64,000 bases of DNA from Comamonas aquatica NBRC 14918 (GTDB lineage: Bacteria; Pseudomonadota; Gammaproteobacteria; Burkholderiales; Burkholderiaceae_C). The notes below the pieces were generated by a model. That model was not told the DNA's origin. It was given only the letters and a program-made list of their open reading frames with translations, and did not search any database. The stretch is taken from positions 1-64,000 of the forward strand of contig NZ_BBJR01000045.1 of assembly GCF_000739875.1 (NCBI RefSeq), in the 5' to 3' direction. The position numbers were made by a program, and so were the translations under genes. This document shows positions 9,615-17,942 of the stretch, in pieces (within the stretch, counting starts at the first letter, position 1; every line of letters begins with the position of its first letter).

Positions 9615-9660
9615 GCGTGCCGACGGCGCTTCTTTGATTCGCTTCACCCTGTATTCCAGA

Positions 9661-9752
9661 TTGCAGAAAAGCAGCAATCTAGTTTGCGTGAAAGCAGCAA
9701 CCTAGTTTGCTGGAAACCAGCAAACTGGATTGCGAGAAACCAGCAAACTGAG
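9661..9752. repeat. Four tandem 23-bp direct repeats
   Basis: Units begin at 9661, 9684, 9707 and 9730, each starting TTGC and spaced exactly 23 bases. The approximate consensus is TTGC-NN-GAAA-N-CAGCAA-N-CT-NGG/GT. The first two units share CAGCAAYCTAG, the last two share CCAGCAAACTG. Spacing and degeneracy resemble iterons or a regulator array, but nothing nearby encodes a recognisable replication protein. Confidence 0.8.
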
Positions 9753-10211
9753 GCAGCACTTTTAACCAACCAAACATCAATCCGGTGCCAGTGGCCAGAC
9801 AACTGCGCCAGCGCCCGCTTTTGGGGTTAGCTGGACGCAAGCGTGGAAAGCCACGCAACATCATGAGCGCCCGCGGGAAGGTGTTCAGAACGTTGAGCGG
9901 TGCCTAATCCAGAAATTTCGCCTCTATGTGTGCTCGTGAAGAAAAGCCTTCCAAAAGGGGCAGGTCAGATGCGTGTGCCCATATGTGTGCCCATTTAAAA
10001 TTATTAAAAAATAAAGTTGTTTTATATCAATCGCTTAATCTTGTTTTCTAGCTTCTGCATCGAGCGCGGCGGCGCCCTGCGTACGGGCGGGCGAGGGTGC
10101 CCCGCCCAGCGTGGCCTGCGGCGTCGGTGCGCAGGGTGGCTGTCCACCCTGGGTGGACGGTCCAGGGACGGTCTGCGTCGCACGCAAAAAAACAGAGCGC
10201 TTGGCGCACCC

Positions 10212-10250
10212 AAAAAAAGGACTTCCAACCGAAATAGGCTGGAAGTCCTT
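10212..10250 (-). terminator. Rho-independent terminator of the cob operon
   Basis: On the minus strand, AAGGACTTCCA pairs with TGGAAGTCCTT (perfect 11-bp stem, 12-base loop) and is followed by a run of seven T. It lies 28 bases beyond the cobF stop. Confidence 0.9.
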
Positions 10251-10277
10251 GTTAAATCATAGGTATTTGCTACTTTT

Positions 10278-11120
10278 TCAAGAGCTAAACGCCGTGGCAG
10301 GGGCTGCCGCGCTGCGGCGGCGCAGCAGGTAGATGTCCATGATCCAGCCGTGCTGCGCGCGCGCGGCGGCGCGCGTGGCCAGGATGCGCGCGCCGGCCTC
10401 GGTCAGCGGGCCGTGGTCCAGCACCTGCTGGGCCATGCCCACGTAGGCGCCCCACCAGATGTCCACGTCCTGCGCCAGCGCCGGCGGCATGTGGGTGAAG
10501 CTGCACTGCCCATCCAGCATGACGACCACGGTGTCCACCCCGGCGGGCCAGCCGTGGTCGCGCAGCTGGCGACCGGTGGTCACGGTGAAGGGCTGGCCGA
10601 TCTCGTTCACCGCCAGCGCGTGGGCGGCGGTCAGGGCCTGGATGGCGGTGATGCCGGCCACCACATGCACCTGCACGGGCGGCGGCTGCATGCGCGCGGC
10701 GATGCGCAGCGTGCTGTCGTACAGCGAGGGGTCGCCCCAGACCAGGAGGGCCACGTGCAGTGGTCCTTCGGCCTGGCGCGGCTGCAGCCCGTCGGCCAGC
10801 GCCTGGGCCATCGTCGCCTGCCAGCGGCGGGTGATGGCGGCATGCCATTCGTCCACCTGGGCCAGGTAGTCCTCGCCCTGGCTGCGGCGCACAGGCATGT
10901 CAAAGCCGGCCACGCGCGGCGGCGTGGGCACGTCGGCCAGCACGGCATCGCACAGCGACTGGCGCAGCGCGGCCAGCTCGGCCTTGTCCTCGCCCTTGTG
11001 CGGCAGCAGGATCAGGTCGGCCGCGCGCATGGCCTGCAGTGCCTGGCGCGTGAGGTGGTCGGGGTTGCCCGTGCCAATGCCGATCAGCGTCAGGGCCACG
11101 GGGGGCAGGGGGCGGCTCAT
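10278..11120 (-). CDS. cobF: Precorrin-6A synthase (deacetylating) CobF
   Basis: CobF methylates C1 of precorrin-5 and removes the extruded acetyl group, giving precorrin-6A in the aerobic cobalamin route. The 280-residue protein is a tetrapyrrole methylase: N-terminal [13 protein letters not shown] is the SAM-binding glycine loop, followed by [11 protein letters not shown], and [16 protein letters not shown] near residue 130 is the GDP motif typical of this fold. CobF is specific to the oxygen-dependent pathway. The ATG overlaps the cobM stop in an ATGA, so the two are probably translationally coupled. It is the last gene of the minus-strand run. Confidence 0.93.
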   Translation of the reverse strand: MSRPLPPVALTLIGIGTGNPDHLTRQALQAMRAADLILLPHKGEDKAELAALRQSLCDAVLADVPTPPRVAGFDMPVRRSQGEDYLAQVDEWHAAITRRWQATMAQALADGLQPRQAEGPLHVALLVWGDPSLYDSTLRIAARMQPPPVQVHVVAGITAIQALTAAHALAVNEIGQPFTVTTGRQLRDHGWPAGVDTVVVMLDGQCSFTHMPPALAQDVDIWWGAYVGMAQQVLDHGPLTEAGARILATRAAARAQHGWIMDIYLLRRRSAAAPATAFSS

Positions 11121-11947
11121 GCCGCGTCGTGGCCCAGCGGGCGGTCGGTGGCGGTGTCCACGGCGGTGTCGGCAGCGGGGAAGCGCGGCTCGGTGCCCAG
11201 GGGGCGGTAGCGGCGGTCGTAGTCGGCGGCGTAGAGGCGGCTTTCGCCAAAGTCTTCGGCGCTGATGCTGCGGCCCACCAGCATGATGGCCGTGCGCTCC
11301 ATGCGGCTGGACACGGCCTGGGCCAGCTGGCCCACGGTGGTGCGCACCACGGTCTCATCGGGCCAGCTGGCGCGCCAGACGATGGCGGCGGGGCAGTCGG
11401 CGCCGTAGTGGGGCAGCAGCTCGGCCTGCACCTTCTCGGCCACGTGGATGGACAGGTGGATGGCCAGCACCGCGCCGGTGGCGGCAAAGGCGGCCAGGTT
11501 CTCGCCCTCGGGCATGGCGGTGGCGCGGCCCGAGGTGCGCGTCAGCACCAGGGACTGGCACAGGCCGGGCAGGGTCAGCTCGGCGCCCAGCGTGGCGGCC
11601 GCGGCGGCGAACGAGGGCACGCCGGGCGTGACGCTGTAGGCAATGCCCAGCTCGCGCAGGCGGCGCAGCTGCTCGCCCATGGCCGACCAGACGGACAGAT
11701 CGCCCGAATGCAGGCGGGCCACGTCCTGGCCCTGGGCCTCGGCGGCCTGGATTTCCGCCACGATCTGGTCCAGGTCCATGGACGCGGTGTTGACGATGCG
11801 CGCGCCCGGCGGGCAGTGCGCCAGCAGTTCGCGCGGGATCAGCGACCCGGCATACAGGCACACCGGGCAGCGGGCCATCAGGTCGCGCCCGCGCACGGTG
11901 ATCAGGTCGGCGGCGCCGGGGCCGGCGCCGATGAAATGCACGGTCAT
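11117..11947 (-). CDS. cobM: Precorrin-4 C11-methyltransferase CobM
   Basis: CobM transfers a methyl from SAM to C11 of precorrin-4. The start at 11947 ([20 protein letters not shown]) places the SAM loop at the N-terminus, as in the family, giving 276 residues. Other family signatures are [31 protein letters not shown] and [13 protein letters not shown] longer reading frame upstream is not supported. It starts 4 bases after the cobE stop and overlaps the cobF start by 4 bases. Confidence 0.95.
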   Translation of the reverse strand: MTVHFIGAGPGAADLITVRGRDLMARCPVCLYAGSLIPRELLAHCPPGARIVNTASMDLDQIVAEIQAAEAQGQDVARLHSGDLSVWSAMGEQLRRLRELGIAYSVTPGVPSFAAAAATLGAELTLPGLCQSLVLTRTSGRATAMPEGENLAAFAATGAVLAIHLSIHVAEKVQAELLPHYGADCPAAIVWRASWPDETVVRTTVGQLAQAVSSRMERTAIMLVGRSISAEDFGESRLYAADYDRRYRPLGTEPRFPAADTAVDTATDRPLGHDAA

Positions 11948-11951
11948 GCCG

Positions 11952-12422
11952 TTACTCCTCAAGGGGAGAGGCCAGGGCCTCTCCGGATACACAATCAAAA
12001 GACGGGGCGGCGCAGGCCAGCGCCAGCGTGGCGCAGCCGTCGGCAGCCACCCAGCGCGGCCGCCACAGCCGTGCGCCCGGGCCGGCGGCGATCAGCGCGG
12101 CGGCTTCTGCCACGCTGCCCGTGCCATAGCGCGCCAGCAGGCGCGCCGACTGGGTGGGCACCGGCTGGCCGGCCAGCTGCGCCGGCGGCAGGGCCAGTAG
12201 GTGCGTGGCCCACGGCAGTTGCGCGCGCCAGGCCTGCAGGGCCGGGTGGCCGGCCTTGTGCGCCAGCACGGCCAGGGTGGTTACGGTCGGTACCTGGCCC
12301 GCCGGCCAGTCGGGTTGCTGCACCAGCCAGTCGCAGGCCTGCTGCCACAGCGCCTGCAGGTGGTCCGCACGGGCCGTGGCGCGCAGGCCCAGGCCCGCCA
12401 CCAGGGGCTGCGTGGCGCTCAC
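11952..12422 (-). CDS. cobE: Cobalamin biosynthesis protein CobE (CbiG C-terminal type)
   Basis: This is a 156-residue protein of the CobE/CbiG C-terminal family, needed in the aerobic pathway for a step that is not well defined. The N-terminal [19 protein letters not shown] is the family signature, and [19 protein letters not shown] near residue 95 is the second conserved region. Start choice: GTG at 12422 forms a GTGA overlap with the cobL stop, which is the usual coupling pattern here; an ATG at 12437 would overlap cobL by 19 bases and add five residues. Confidence 0.85.
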   Translation of the reverse strand: MSATQPLVAGLGLRATARADHLQALWQQACDWLVQQPDWPAGQVPTVTTLAVLAHKAGHPALQAWRAQLPWATHLLALPPAQLAGQPVPTQSARLLARYGTGSVAEAAALIAAGPGARLWRPRWVAADGCATLALACAAPSFDCVSGEALASPLEE

Positions 12423-13618
12423 CGCTGCCACACCCATTGCACCAGCGGGCGCGCGGCCTTCCAGCTGCGCATGCGGCCCAGGGCCTCCACGCTGGACAGC
12501 TCCAGCCGCTGCAACTGTCCGCCGTGGCTGGCGTGCAGCTGGACCAGCAGGGCCTGGGTTTCCAGCGTCACGCCGTTGACCACCAGGCGGCAGCCCGTGG
12601 GCATGGCCGCCTGCAGGTGTGCAAACAGGGCGGCATCGAAGCCGCCGCCCACAAACACGGCCTGTGGCCGCGGCAGATCCTGCAAGGCCTGGGGTGCCGT
12701 GCCGTGGATGCAGCGCAGCGCTTGCTGCAGGCCAAAACGTTGGGCGTTGCGCGTGATGTTGGCCACGCGCGTGGCGTGCTGCTCGATGGTGATTGCCTGG
12801 CCCCCGGCCAGGCACCACTCCACCGAGACCGAACCGGAGCCCCCGCCGATGTCCCACAGGCATTGGCCGTGGCGCGGCGCCAGGGCGGCCAGCGTCATGG
12901 CGCGGATGGGGGCCTTGGTGATCTGGCCATCGTGGGCGTACCAGGCGTCGGGCCGGCCCGGGGTGGTGGGCAGGCCTTCCTGCTGCGCACTGTGCGCCAG
13001 CACGGCGACGCAGACCGGCGATTGCGCCGGGTCTTCGGCCAGGGTGGTGGCGACGGCGTCGGCCGCCAGCATGCGGCAGCGTTCGCGCGGGCCACCCACG
13101 GCCTCCAGCACCCACAGTGTGCTGCGGCCCCAGCCTTCGGCCTGCAGCCAGTCGGCAAAGTCCGCCACGGCGGCGCCGTCGCGCAGCAGCACGATCAGCT
13201 GGCGCCCAGCCCGCAGCTGCGGCAGCACCTGCGCCACGGGGCTGGCGTGCAGGCCCAGGCACACGCTGTGTTCCAGCCGCCATCCCAGGCGGGCGGCCAC
13301 CAGCGAAAATGTGGCGCTTTGGGCGTGGCAGTTCCATTCGTGGGGCGGCAGATGCTGGGCCAGCGTGCCCCCGGCCCCAAACCAGAACGGGTCGCCCGAG
13401 GCCAGCACCACCACCGGCTGGCCGCGCAAGGCCAGGACGGGGGTGGGATCAAAGGGGATGGGCCAGGCGCGGCCCCGCGCGCCGGCCTGGGCCAACTCCA
13501 AGTGGCGTGGAGCACCGAAAATGGTGTGTGCCGCTTCCACGGCACGGCGTGCCGGAGCGCTCAGGCCTTCCAGCCCGTCTTCGTTCATTCCGACCAAGGT
13601 CAGCCACGGATCAGCCAT
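12419..13618 (-). CDS. cobL: Precorrin-6B C5,15-methyltransferase (decarboxylating) CobL
   Basis: CobL adds methyl groups at C5 and C15 of precorrin-6B and removes the acetate side-chain carboxyl at C12. The 399-residue protein has both expected modules: an N-terminal CbiE-type methylase (WLTLVGMNEDGLEGLSAPAR, VVVLASGDPFWFGAG) and a C-terminal CbiT-type methyltransferase whose SAM site is LWDIGGGSGSVSVEW near residue 240. The ATG at 13618 agrees with the family start and has AGGAG about 11 bases upstream. That ATG overlaps, on the opposite strand, the ATG of cobK, so each gene's upstream signals lie inside the other's coding sequence. Confidence 0.95.
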   Translation of the reverse strand: MADPWLTLVGMNEDGLEGLSAPARRAVEAAHTIFGAPRHLELAQAGARGRAWPIPFDPTPVLALRGQPVVVLASGDPFWFGAGGTLAQHLPPHEWNCHAQSATFSLVAARLGWRLEHSVCLGLHASPVAQVLPQLRAGRQLIVLLRDGAAVADFADWLQAEGWGRSTLWVLEAVGGPRERCRMLAADAVATTLAEDPAQSPVCVAVLAHSAQQEGLPTTPGRPDAWYAHDGQITKAPIRAMTLAALAPRHGQCLWDIGGGSGSVSVEWCLAGGQAITIEQHATRVANITRNAQRFGLQQALRCIHGTAPQALQDLPRPQAVFVGGGFDAALFAHLQAAMPTGCRLVVNGVTLETQALLVQLHASHGGQLQRLELSSVEALGRMRSWKAARPLVQWVWQR

Positions 13619-14384
13619 GACACATGTTCTCCTGCTGGGTGGCACCAGCGATGCCAGCTTGCTGGCCCGCCGCCTGCACCAGGCCGCGGTGCCCGCGGTG
13701 TTTTCGTATGCGGGCGCCACCCGCCAGCCCGCCGCCCAGCCCCTGCCCACGCGCTGCGGCGGTTTTGGCGGGGTGGAGGGGCTGGTGCAGTTCATCCGCA
13801 GCCAGGGCATCAGCCACGTGGTGGATGCCACCCACCCGTTTGCCGCGGAGATGAGCCGCAATGCCTGCGCGGCCTGCGCCCAGACCGGCACGCCCTTGCT
13901 GGCGCTGGAACGCCCCGCCTGGCAGCCCGAGGCCGGCGACCGCTGGCAGATGGTGGCCGACATGGACGCCGCCGCCCGCGCCTTGCCGGTGGCGCCGGCC
14001 CGCGTCTTCCTGGCCGTGGGCCGCAAGCAGCTGGCGGCATTCAGCCATGTGCCGCAGCACCAGTATCTGCTGCGGGTGGTGGATATGCCGGAAGTGGGCT
14101 CCCTGCCTGTGCAGGGTGCTATGGTGCTGGTAGCGCGCGGCCCTTTCGATGCCGAGGCGGAGCGCGCCTTGCTGGCCACCCACGGCATCGAATGGCTGGT
14201 GACCAAGAACGCCGGGGGCGAGGCCACGCGCGGCAAGCTGGAGGCGGCGCGGGCCCTGGGCCTGCGCGTCATCATGGTGCAGCGCCCGCAGGTGCCGGCG
14301 CGCGCGTCCACAGACCAGGTGGACGCGGTGATGCACTGGCTGGCTCATGCCACCGTGCCCGGCGCCACCGCGTCCCTGCCGTAG
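13617..14384 (+). CDS. cobK: Precorrin-6A reductase CobK
   Basis: CobK reduces precorrin-6A to precorrin-6B with NADPH. The 255-residue protein begins with the nucleotide-binding loop THVLLLGGTSDASLLARRL and has the family motifs VVDATHPFAAEMSRNA near residue 65, VFLAVGRKQLAAF near 130, and WLVTKNAGGEATRGKLEAA near 200. It is the only cob gene here on the plus strand. Its ATG shares bases with the cobL ATG (CATG at 13616-13619) and its last 40 bases overlap the end of cobJ. It therefore lies wholly antisense between cobJ and cobL, and must have its own promoter within the cobL coding region. Confidence 0.94.
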   Translation: MTHVLLLGGTSDASLLARRLHQAAVPAVFSYAGATRQPAAQPLPTRCGGFGGVEGLVQFIRSQGISHVVDATHPFAAEMSRNACAACAQTGTPLLALERPAWQPEAGDRWQMVADMDAAARALPVAPARVFLAVGRKQLAAFSHVPQHQYLLRVVDMPEVGSLPVQGAMVLVARGPFDAEAERALLATHGIEWLVTKNAGGEATRGKLEAARALGLRVIMVQRPQVPARASTDQVDAVMHWLAHATVPGATASLP

Positions 14385-15160
14385 GAACGCGGGGTGTAGA
14401 TCCACGGCCCCACGCGGCGCGTGGTGCTGTTGCCGACCAGCACCACGGTGCGCATGTCGGCCATCTCGGGCTGCACGTCCTGCAGGGCGCACACCGTCAG
14501 CCGCTCTTCGGGCGTGGAGACAGCGCGGGCAAAGACCAGCAGGCGTTCGGGTTCGCAGTGCGTGCGCAGCAGCGCCAGCAGGCGGTTGAAGCCTTCGGGC
14601 CGGCTGAGGGAGCGCGGGTTGTAGAAGGCCATGGCAAAGTCGGCCTCGGCCGCCAGTTGCACGCGTTTGGCAATCACGGACCAGGGCTTGAGGTTGTCCG
14701 ACAGGTTGATGCAGCAAAAGTCATGGCCCAGGGGGGCCCCGGCGCGCGCGGCGGCCGCCAGCATGGCGGTGATGCCGGGCAGCACCTGGATGTCCAGCGT
14801 GTGCCACAGCGCGGCTTCGGCGGGCGTGGCGTGGTCCACGGCTTCCAGCACGGCGCTGGCCATGGCAAACACCCCGGGGTCCCCCGAGGAGACGACGACC
14901 ACGCGGTGGCCTTGCGCGGCCAGCGCCAGCGCATGGCGCGAGCGGTCGATCTCGACCCGGTTGTCCGAGGCGTGGAAACGGATGGCGTCCACGTCCGCCG
15001 CGGCCTGGGCCTGCAGCAGGGCGCGGGCGCGCTCCACGTAGGGGACATAGCCAATCACGTCGGTGGCCTGCTGCAGGGCGGCGCACACCTCGGGGGTGAT
15101 TTGCGGCAGGGCCCCGGGGCCCAGGCCGACGATGCTCAGGCGTCCGGCGGGGCTCACCAT
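14345..15160 (-). CDS. cobJ: Precorrin-3B C17-methyltransferase CobJ
   Basis: CobJ methylates C17 and drives ring contraction to precorrin-4. The 271-residue protein has the SAM loop LSIVGLGPGALPQITPE at the N-terminus, VVVVSSGDPGVFAMA near residue 88, [20 protein letters not shown] near 125 and the C-terminal VVLVGNSTTRRVGPWIYTPR typical of the family. The ATG at 15160 overlaps the cobI stop by 7 bases; a GTG at 15157 would give a 4-base GTGA overlap. Its 3' end overlaps the convergent cobK by 40 bases. Confidence 0.95.
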   Translation of the reverse strand: MVSPAGRLSIVGLGPGALPQITPEVCAALQQATDVIGYVPYVERARALLQAQAAADVDAIRFHASDNRVEIDRSRHALALAAQGHRVVVVSSGDPGVFAMASAVLEAVDHATPAEAALWHTLDIQVLPGITAMLAAAARAGAPLGHDFCCINLSDNLKPWSVIAKRVQLAAEADFAMAFYNPRSLSRPEGFNRLLALLRTHCEPERLLVFARAVSTPEERLTVCALQDVQPEMADMRTVVLVGNSTTRRVGPWIYTPRSYGRDAVAPGTVA

Positions 15161-15918
15161 GCGGCCTCCGGGCGGCGGCCCTGGCCATGGACCAGGACGA
15201 TGGCGAAGTAGGGGCAGGCCGCATCGCCCACGTCCTGCAGGCGCTGGACCTGTTGCTGGGCGGTGGTGCCGTTTTCCACCAGCCAGGCGGCCTCGGTGCG
15301 GCCGCAGCGCTGCAGTGCGCGGCGGATGCGCGGCAGGTTGCGCCCCACCTTCATGATGACCAGGGCGTCGGCGGTCTGCATGCGGCGCACCAGCTCGTCC
15401 TCGGACAGCGTGCCGGTCATGACGCTCAGCACGTCGTCGCCCCAGGTGATGGGGGTGCCGGTGGCATGCCAGCAGCCCACCATGCCGGGGATGCCGGGCA
15501 CCACGTCCACGGGCACGTCGCCGCGCGCCTGCAGGCGGGTGTAGAGGTGCATGAAGGAGCCGTAGAGGAAGGGGTCGCCCTCGCACAGCACCACCACCTG
15601 CGTCTGGCGGGCCAGCTCGGCCAGCCGTTCGCACCACTGGTCGTAGAAGCGCGACAGCTGCTGCACATAGGCCTCGCTGTCCACCGGCAGTTCGGTGGTG
15701 ACGGGGTATTCCATGGCGTACTCGACCACATCGTCAGCCAGCAGGCCTTGCACGGCCTGGCGCGCCTTGCCGGGGCGGCCGGGCTTGCGGAAGAAGGCCA
15801 CATGGCGCGCCTGGCGCACCAGGCGGTCGGCCTTGACGCTCATGAGTTCCGGGTCACCGGGGCCCAGGCCCACGCAGACCACGCCCGTGGGGGCCACCAT
15901 CGCGGGCTTATTCAACAT
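15154..15918 (-). CDS. cobI: Precorrin-2 C20-methyltransferase CobI
   Basis: CobI makes precorrin-3A from precorrin-2, the committed step toward cobalamin. The 254-residue protein shows VVCVGLGPGDPELMSVKA near the N-terminus (SAM site), VVLCEGDPFLYGSFMHLY near residue 105 and DVVPGIPGMVGCWHATGTPI near 130. The start overlaps the cobH stop by 11 bases, continuing the tightly packed minus-strand order G-H-I-J. Confidence 0.95.
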   Translation of the reverse strand: MLNKPAMVAPTGVVCVGLGPGDPELMSVKADRLVRQARHVAFFRKPGRPGKARQAVQGLLADDVVEYAMEYPVTTELPVDSEAYVQQLSRFYDQWCERLAELARQTQVVVLCEGDPFLYGSFMHLYTRLQARGDVPVDVVPGIPGMVGCWHATGTPITWGDDVLSVMTGTLSEDELVRRMQTADALVIMKVGRNLPRIRRALQRCGRTEAAWLVENGTTAQQQVQRLQDVGDAACPYFAIVLVHGQGRRPEAAW

Positions 15919-16537
15919 GGCTGGCCAGGGCGTTGACGGCGGCCACGGTCATGGCCGAGCCGCCCAGGCGGCCGCGCACGATCATGGCGGGCACGGGCAG
16001 GTCCTGCATCAGTGCCTCCTTGGATTCGGCGGCACCGATGAAGCCCACGGGGCAGCCGATGATGGCCGCGGGGCGCGGGCAGTCGGGCTGCTGCAGCATG
16101 TTCAGCAGGTGGAACAGCGCGGTGGGGGCGTTGCCGATGGCGACCACGGCACCGGCCAGGTGGGGGCGCCACAGCTCGACCGCGGCAGCGCTGCGGGTGT
16201 TGTGCATGCGGGCGGCCAGTTCGGCCACGCCGGGGTCCTGCAGGGTGCAGATGACGGGGTTGTTGGCCGGCAGGCGCGAGCGCGTGATGCCCTCGCTGAC
16301 CATGCGCACATCGCACAGGATGGGGGCGCCGTCCAGCAGGGCCTGCTGCCCGGCGGCGAACAGGTCGGGGGAAAACTGGATGTGGGGGGCGAGTTCGACC
16401 ATGCCGGCGGCATGGATCATGCGCACCGCGACGCGCTCCTCCCCCGGGGTGAAGCGCGTCAGATCGGCTTCGCGGCGGATGGTGGCAAAGGACTGGCGGT
16501 AGATTTCGGCGCCATGGGTTTCGTAGACGTGAGCCAT
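15908..16537 (-). CDS. cobH: Precorrin-8X methylmutase CobH
   Basis: CobH moves the C11 methyl group to C12, giving hydrogenobyrinate. The 209-residue protein has [20 protein letters not shown] near the N-terminus, [11 protein letters not shown] near residue 38 with the catalytic His of the family, and [15 protein letters not shown] and [15 protein letters not shown] further on. The ATG at 16537 fits the family start, so the 79-base overlap with the end of cobG is real unless cobG carries a frameshift. Confidence 0.95.
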   Translation of the reverse strand: MAHVYETHGAEIYRQSFATIRREADLTRFTPGEERVAVRMIHAAGMVELAPHIQFSPDLFAAGQQALLDGAPILCDVRMVSEGITRSRLPANNPVICTLQDPGVAELAARMHNTRSAAAVELWRPHLAGAVVAIGNAPTALFHLLNMLQQPDCPRPAAIIGCPVGFIGAAESKEALMQDLPVPAMIVRGRLGGSAMTVAAVNALASHVE

Positions 16538-17892
16538 GCAATCTTTTCGGAGAACAAGCGTGGATTGTCGCGCAGGCCGGACGCCGGCAGCTCCAGGCAG
16601 GCGGCATCGCCGGCCGTGCCCTCGCGCACCACGGCGAAGCTGGTGTGGGCGCGGCCCTCGGCATCGGTGCTGCGCTGTGCGCGCAGCGTGACGGTGGCCG
16701 GGCGCTGGCGCGCGCAGCCCTTGGCGCAGCCCGAGACATGCAGGTGGCTGCCAGCAGGCACCTGCGGTGCCAGGTCCAGCGCCAGGGCTTGTGTGGGCGT
16801 CAGGGCTTGGTCGCAGCCCGGGGCACCCGTGCAGGCCGAGATGCGCAGGCGCGGATCGGTGGGGGCGGTGATCCAGTGCGCCGCCTGGTCCAGCCCGGCC
16901 TGCCGTGTCCACTCGTCTGCCGTGGGGGACGCTACGCCTTCGATGCACAGCATGCGCCAGGGTGTGATGCGCAGCCCCGGGGGCGTGCCGTGTGCGCCGG
17001 TGGTGTGCGGCAGGGCCTGGGCCAGCCGGGCCAGCGCGGGGGCGGAAACGCGCCCCAGGGGCGCTGCGACCAGATAGCCGGTCGCGGCCGTCCAGCCCGG
17101 TGCGGGCTCCGCATCGCCACCCAGGTGGGGCACAGGCGGGGTGTGCCAGCGCACCCCTGGGGGCAGGGGCCAGTCGGGCAGGCGCTGGTGCTGGCTGTGG
17201 TAGGCCGCCAGCTGGCTGGCCATGCGCCCGGGGTGCAGCCCTTGGGCGCGGCGCTGGCGCGCCTGTGCGGCACTCCAGCCGGCCAGCAGCAGCACGCAGG
17301 CGATGGCGTGCTCCAGCGTGGGGGCGGCCAGGGCCAGGTCCACACCCTCGGGCTGGACCCGCCAGCGATGGGGCGCTGGTGCGCCGTGCTCTGCGGGCAG
17401 GCACAGCAGGCGCACATCGGCAGGGACCGTGGCCAGCAGGGCGTGCTGCGGACCAGCGACGAGCCAGCCGAATTTGGCCGGCAGGCCCTGCAGCACTTCT
17501 TCCGGTGCCTGTTGCAGCGCGGATTGCAGGGCCTGGGCGCTGGCCAGCACCCCGTCGCCGGGCTGGTGCAGCGGGTCGATCACGATGGCGCGCAGCTGCT
17601 CCTGGCGGGCGTCGGCATCCAGCAGCTGCGCCGCGGCCAGGGCCTGCAGCACGGCGCCGTGCTGCTGCGGGTCCACACCGCGCAACTGGACATTCGCACG
17701 GTTCGACAGTTCCAGCGTTCCGCTGCCATAGCGGGTGGCCAGGTCCGCCAGCAACACGGCCTGCGCCGCGCTCAATCGGCCCAGCGGGGGGCGCACGCGC
17801 ACGACCAGCCCATCGCCCGAGGCCATGGGTTGCCAGGCGCCCGGGCACCAGCCCTTGATGCGCGGAGAGGGGGGGGGCATGTGGGGTTCCAT
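16459..17892 (-). CDS. cobG: Precorrin-3B synthase CobG
   Basis: CobG is the oxygen-using monooxygenase that forms the C20-hydroxylactone precorrin-3B, the marker of the aerobic pathway. The 477-residue protein is a nitrite/sulfite reductase-like protein. [20 protein letters not shown] and [14 protein letters not shown] lie near residues 40-70. The 4Fe-4S ligands are [13 protein letters not shown] near residue 348 and [14 protein letters not shown] near 388. ATG 17880 ([10 protein letters not shown]) is an alternative start. The C-terminal tail from about residue 455 ([20 protein letters not shown]) overlaps cobH out of phase and looks unlike the rest. No cobalamin riboswitch is seen in the 50 bases before it. 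Confidence 0.92.
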   Translation of the reverse strand: MEPHMPPPSPRIKGWCPGAWQPMASGDGLVVRVRPPLGRLSAAQAVLLADLATRYGSGTLELSNRANVQLRGVDPQQHGAVLQALAAAQLLDADARQEQLRAIVIDPLHQPGDGVLASAQALQSALQQAPEEVLQGLPAKFGWLVAGPQHALLATVPADVRLLCLPAEHGAPAPHRWRVQPEGVDLALAAPTLEHAIACVLLLAGWSAAQARQRRAQGLHPGRMASQLAAYHSQHQRLPDWPLPPGVRWHTPPVPHLGGDAEPAPGWTAATGYLVAAPLGRVSAPALARLAQALPHTTGAHGTPPGLRITPWRMLCIEGVASPTADEWTRQAGLDQAAHWITAPTDPRLRISACTGAPGCDQALTPTQALALDLAPQVPAGSHLHVSGCAKGCARQRPATVTLRAQRSTDAEGRAHTSFAVVREGTAGDAACLELPASGLRDNPRLFSEKIAWLTSTKPMAPKSTASPLPPSAAKPI

Positions 17893-17942
17893 GTCGAAAA
17901 TTGTGGCGGGATTGCGCGGGTGGACCCTTGACCCATCTGGAC

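Larger units (their letters stand above)
9615..10277. other. Non-coding stretch between the mobile remnant and the cob cluster
   Basis: No convincing gene is present. It holds the four 23-bp repeats (9661-9752), a near-duplicate GTGTGCCCATATGTGTGCCCAT at 9971-9992, a short AT-rich run (about 9992-10040), then a very GC-rich run (10055-10195) and the terminator of cobF. The composition change near 10.04 kb is the best candidate for the right edge of the acquired DNA. No tRNA gene or obvious attachment duplication was seen. Confidence 0.6.

Noticed and set aside
9661-9752. CRISPR array
   Set aside because: Period is 23 bases with no spacers; units abut each other.
9880-10060. tRNA or tmRNA end as attachment site of the element
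   Set aside because: No T-arm or acceptor sequence was seen; the doubled GTGTGCCCAT at 9971-9992 is too short to call an attachment site.
11129-15211. Open frame of over 1300 codons on the plus strand across the cob cluster
   Set aside because: It covers several well-identified genes on the other strand and in another frame; low-complexity product.
17893-17942. Cobalamin riboswitch before cobG
   Set aside because: The gap is only 50 bases and lacks the B12-box; the leader would have to lie elsewhere.
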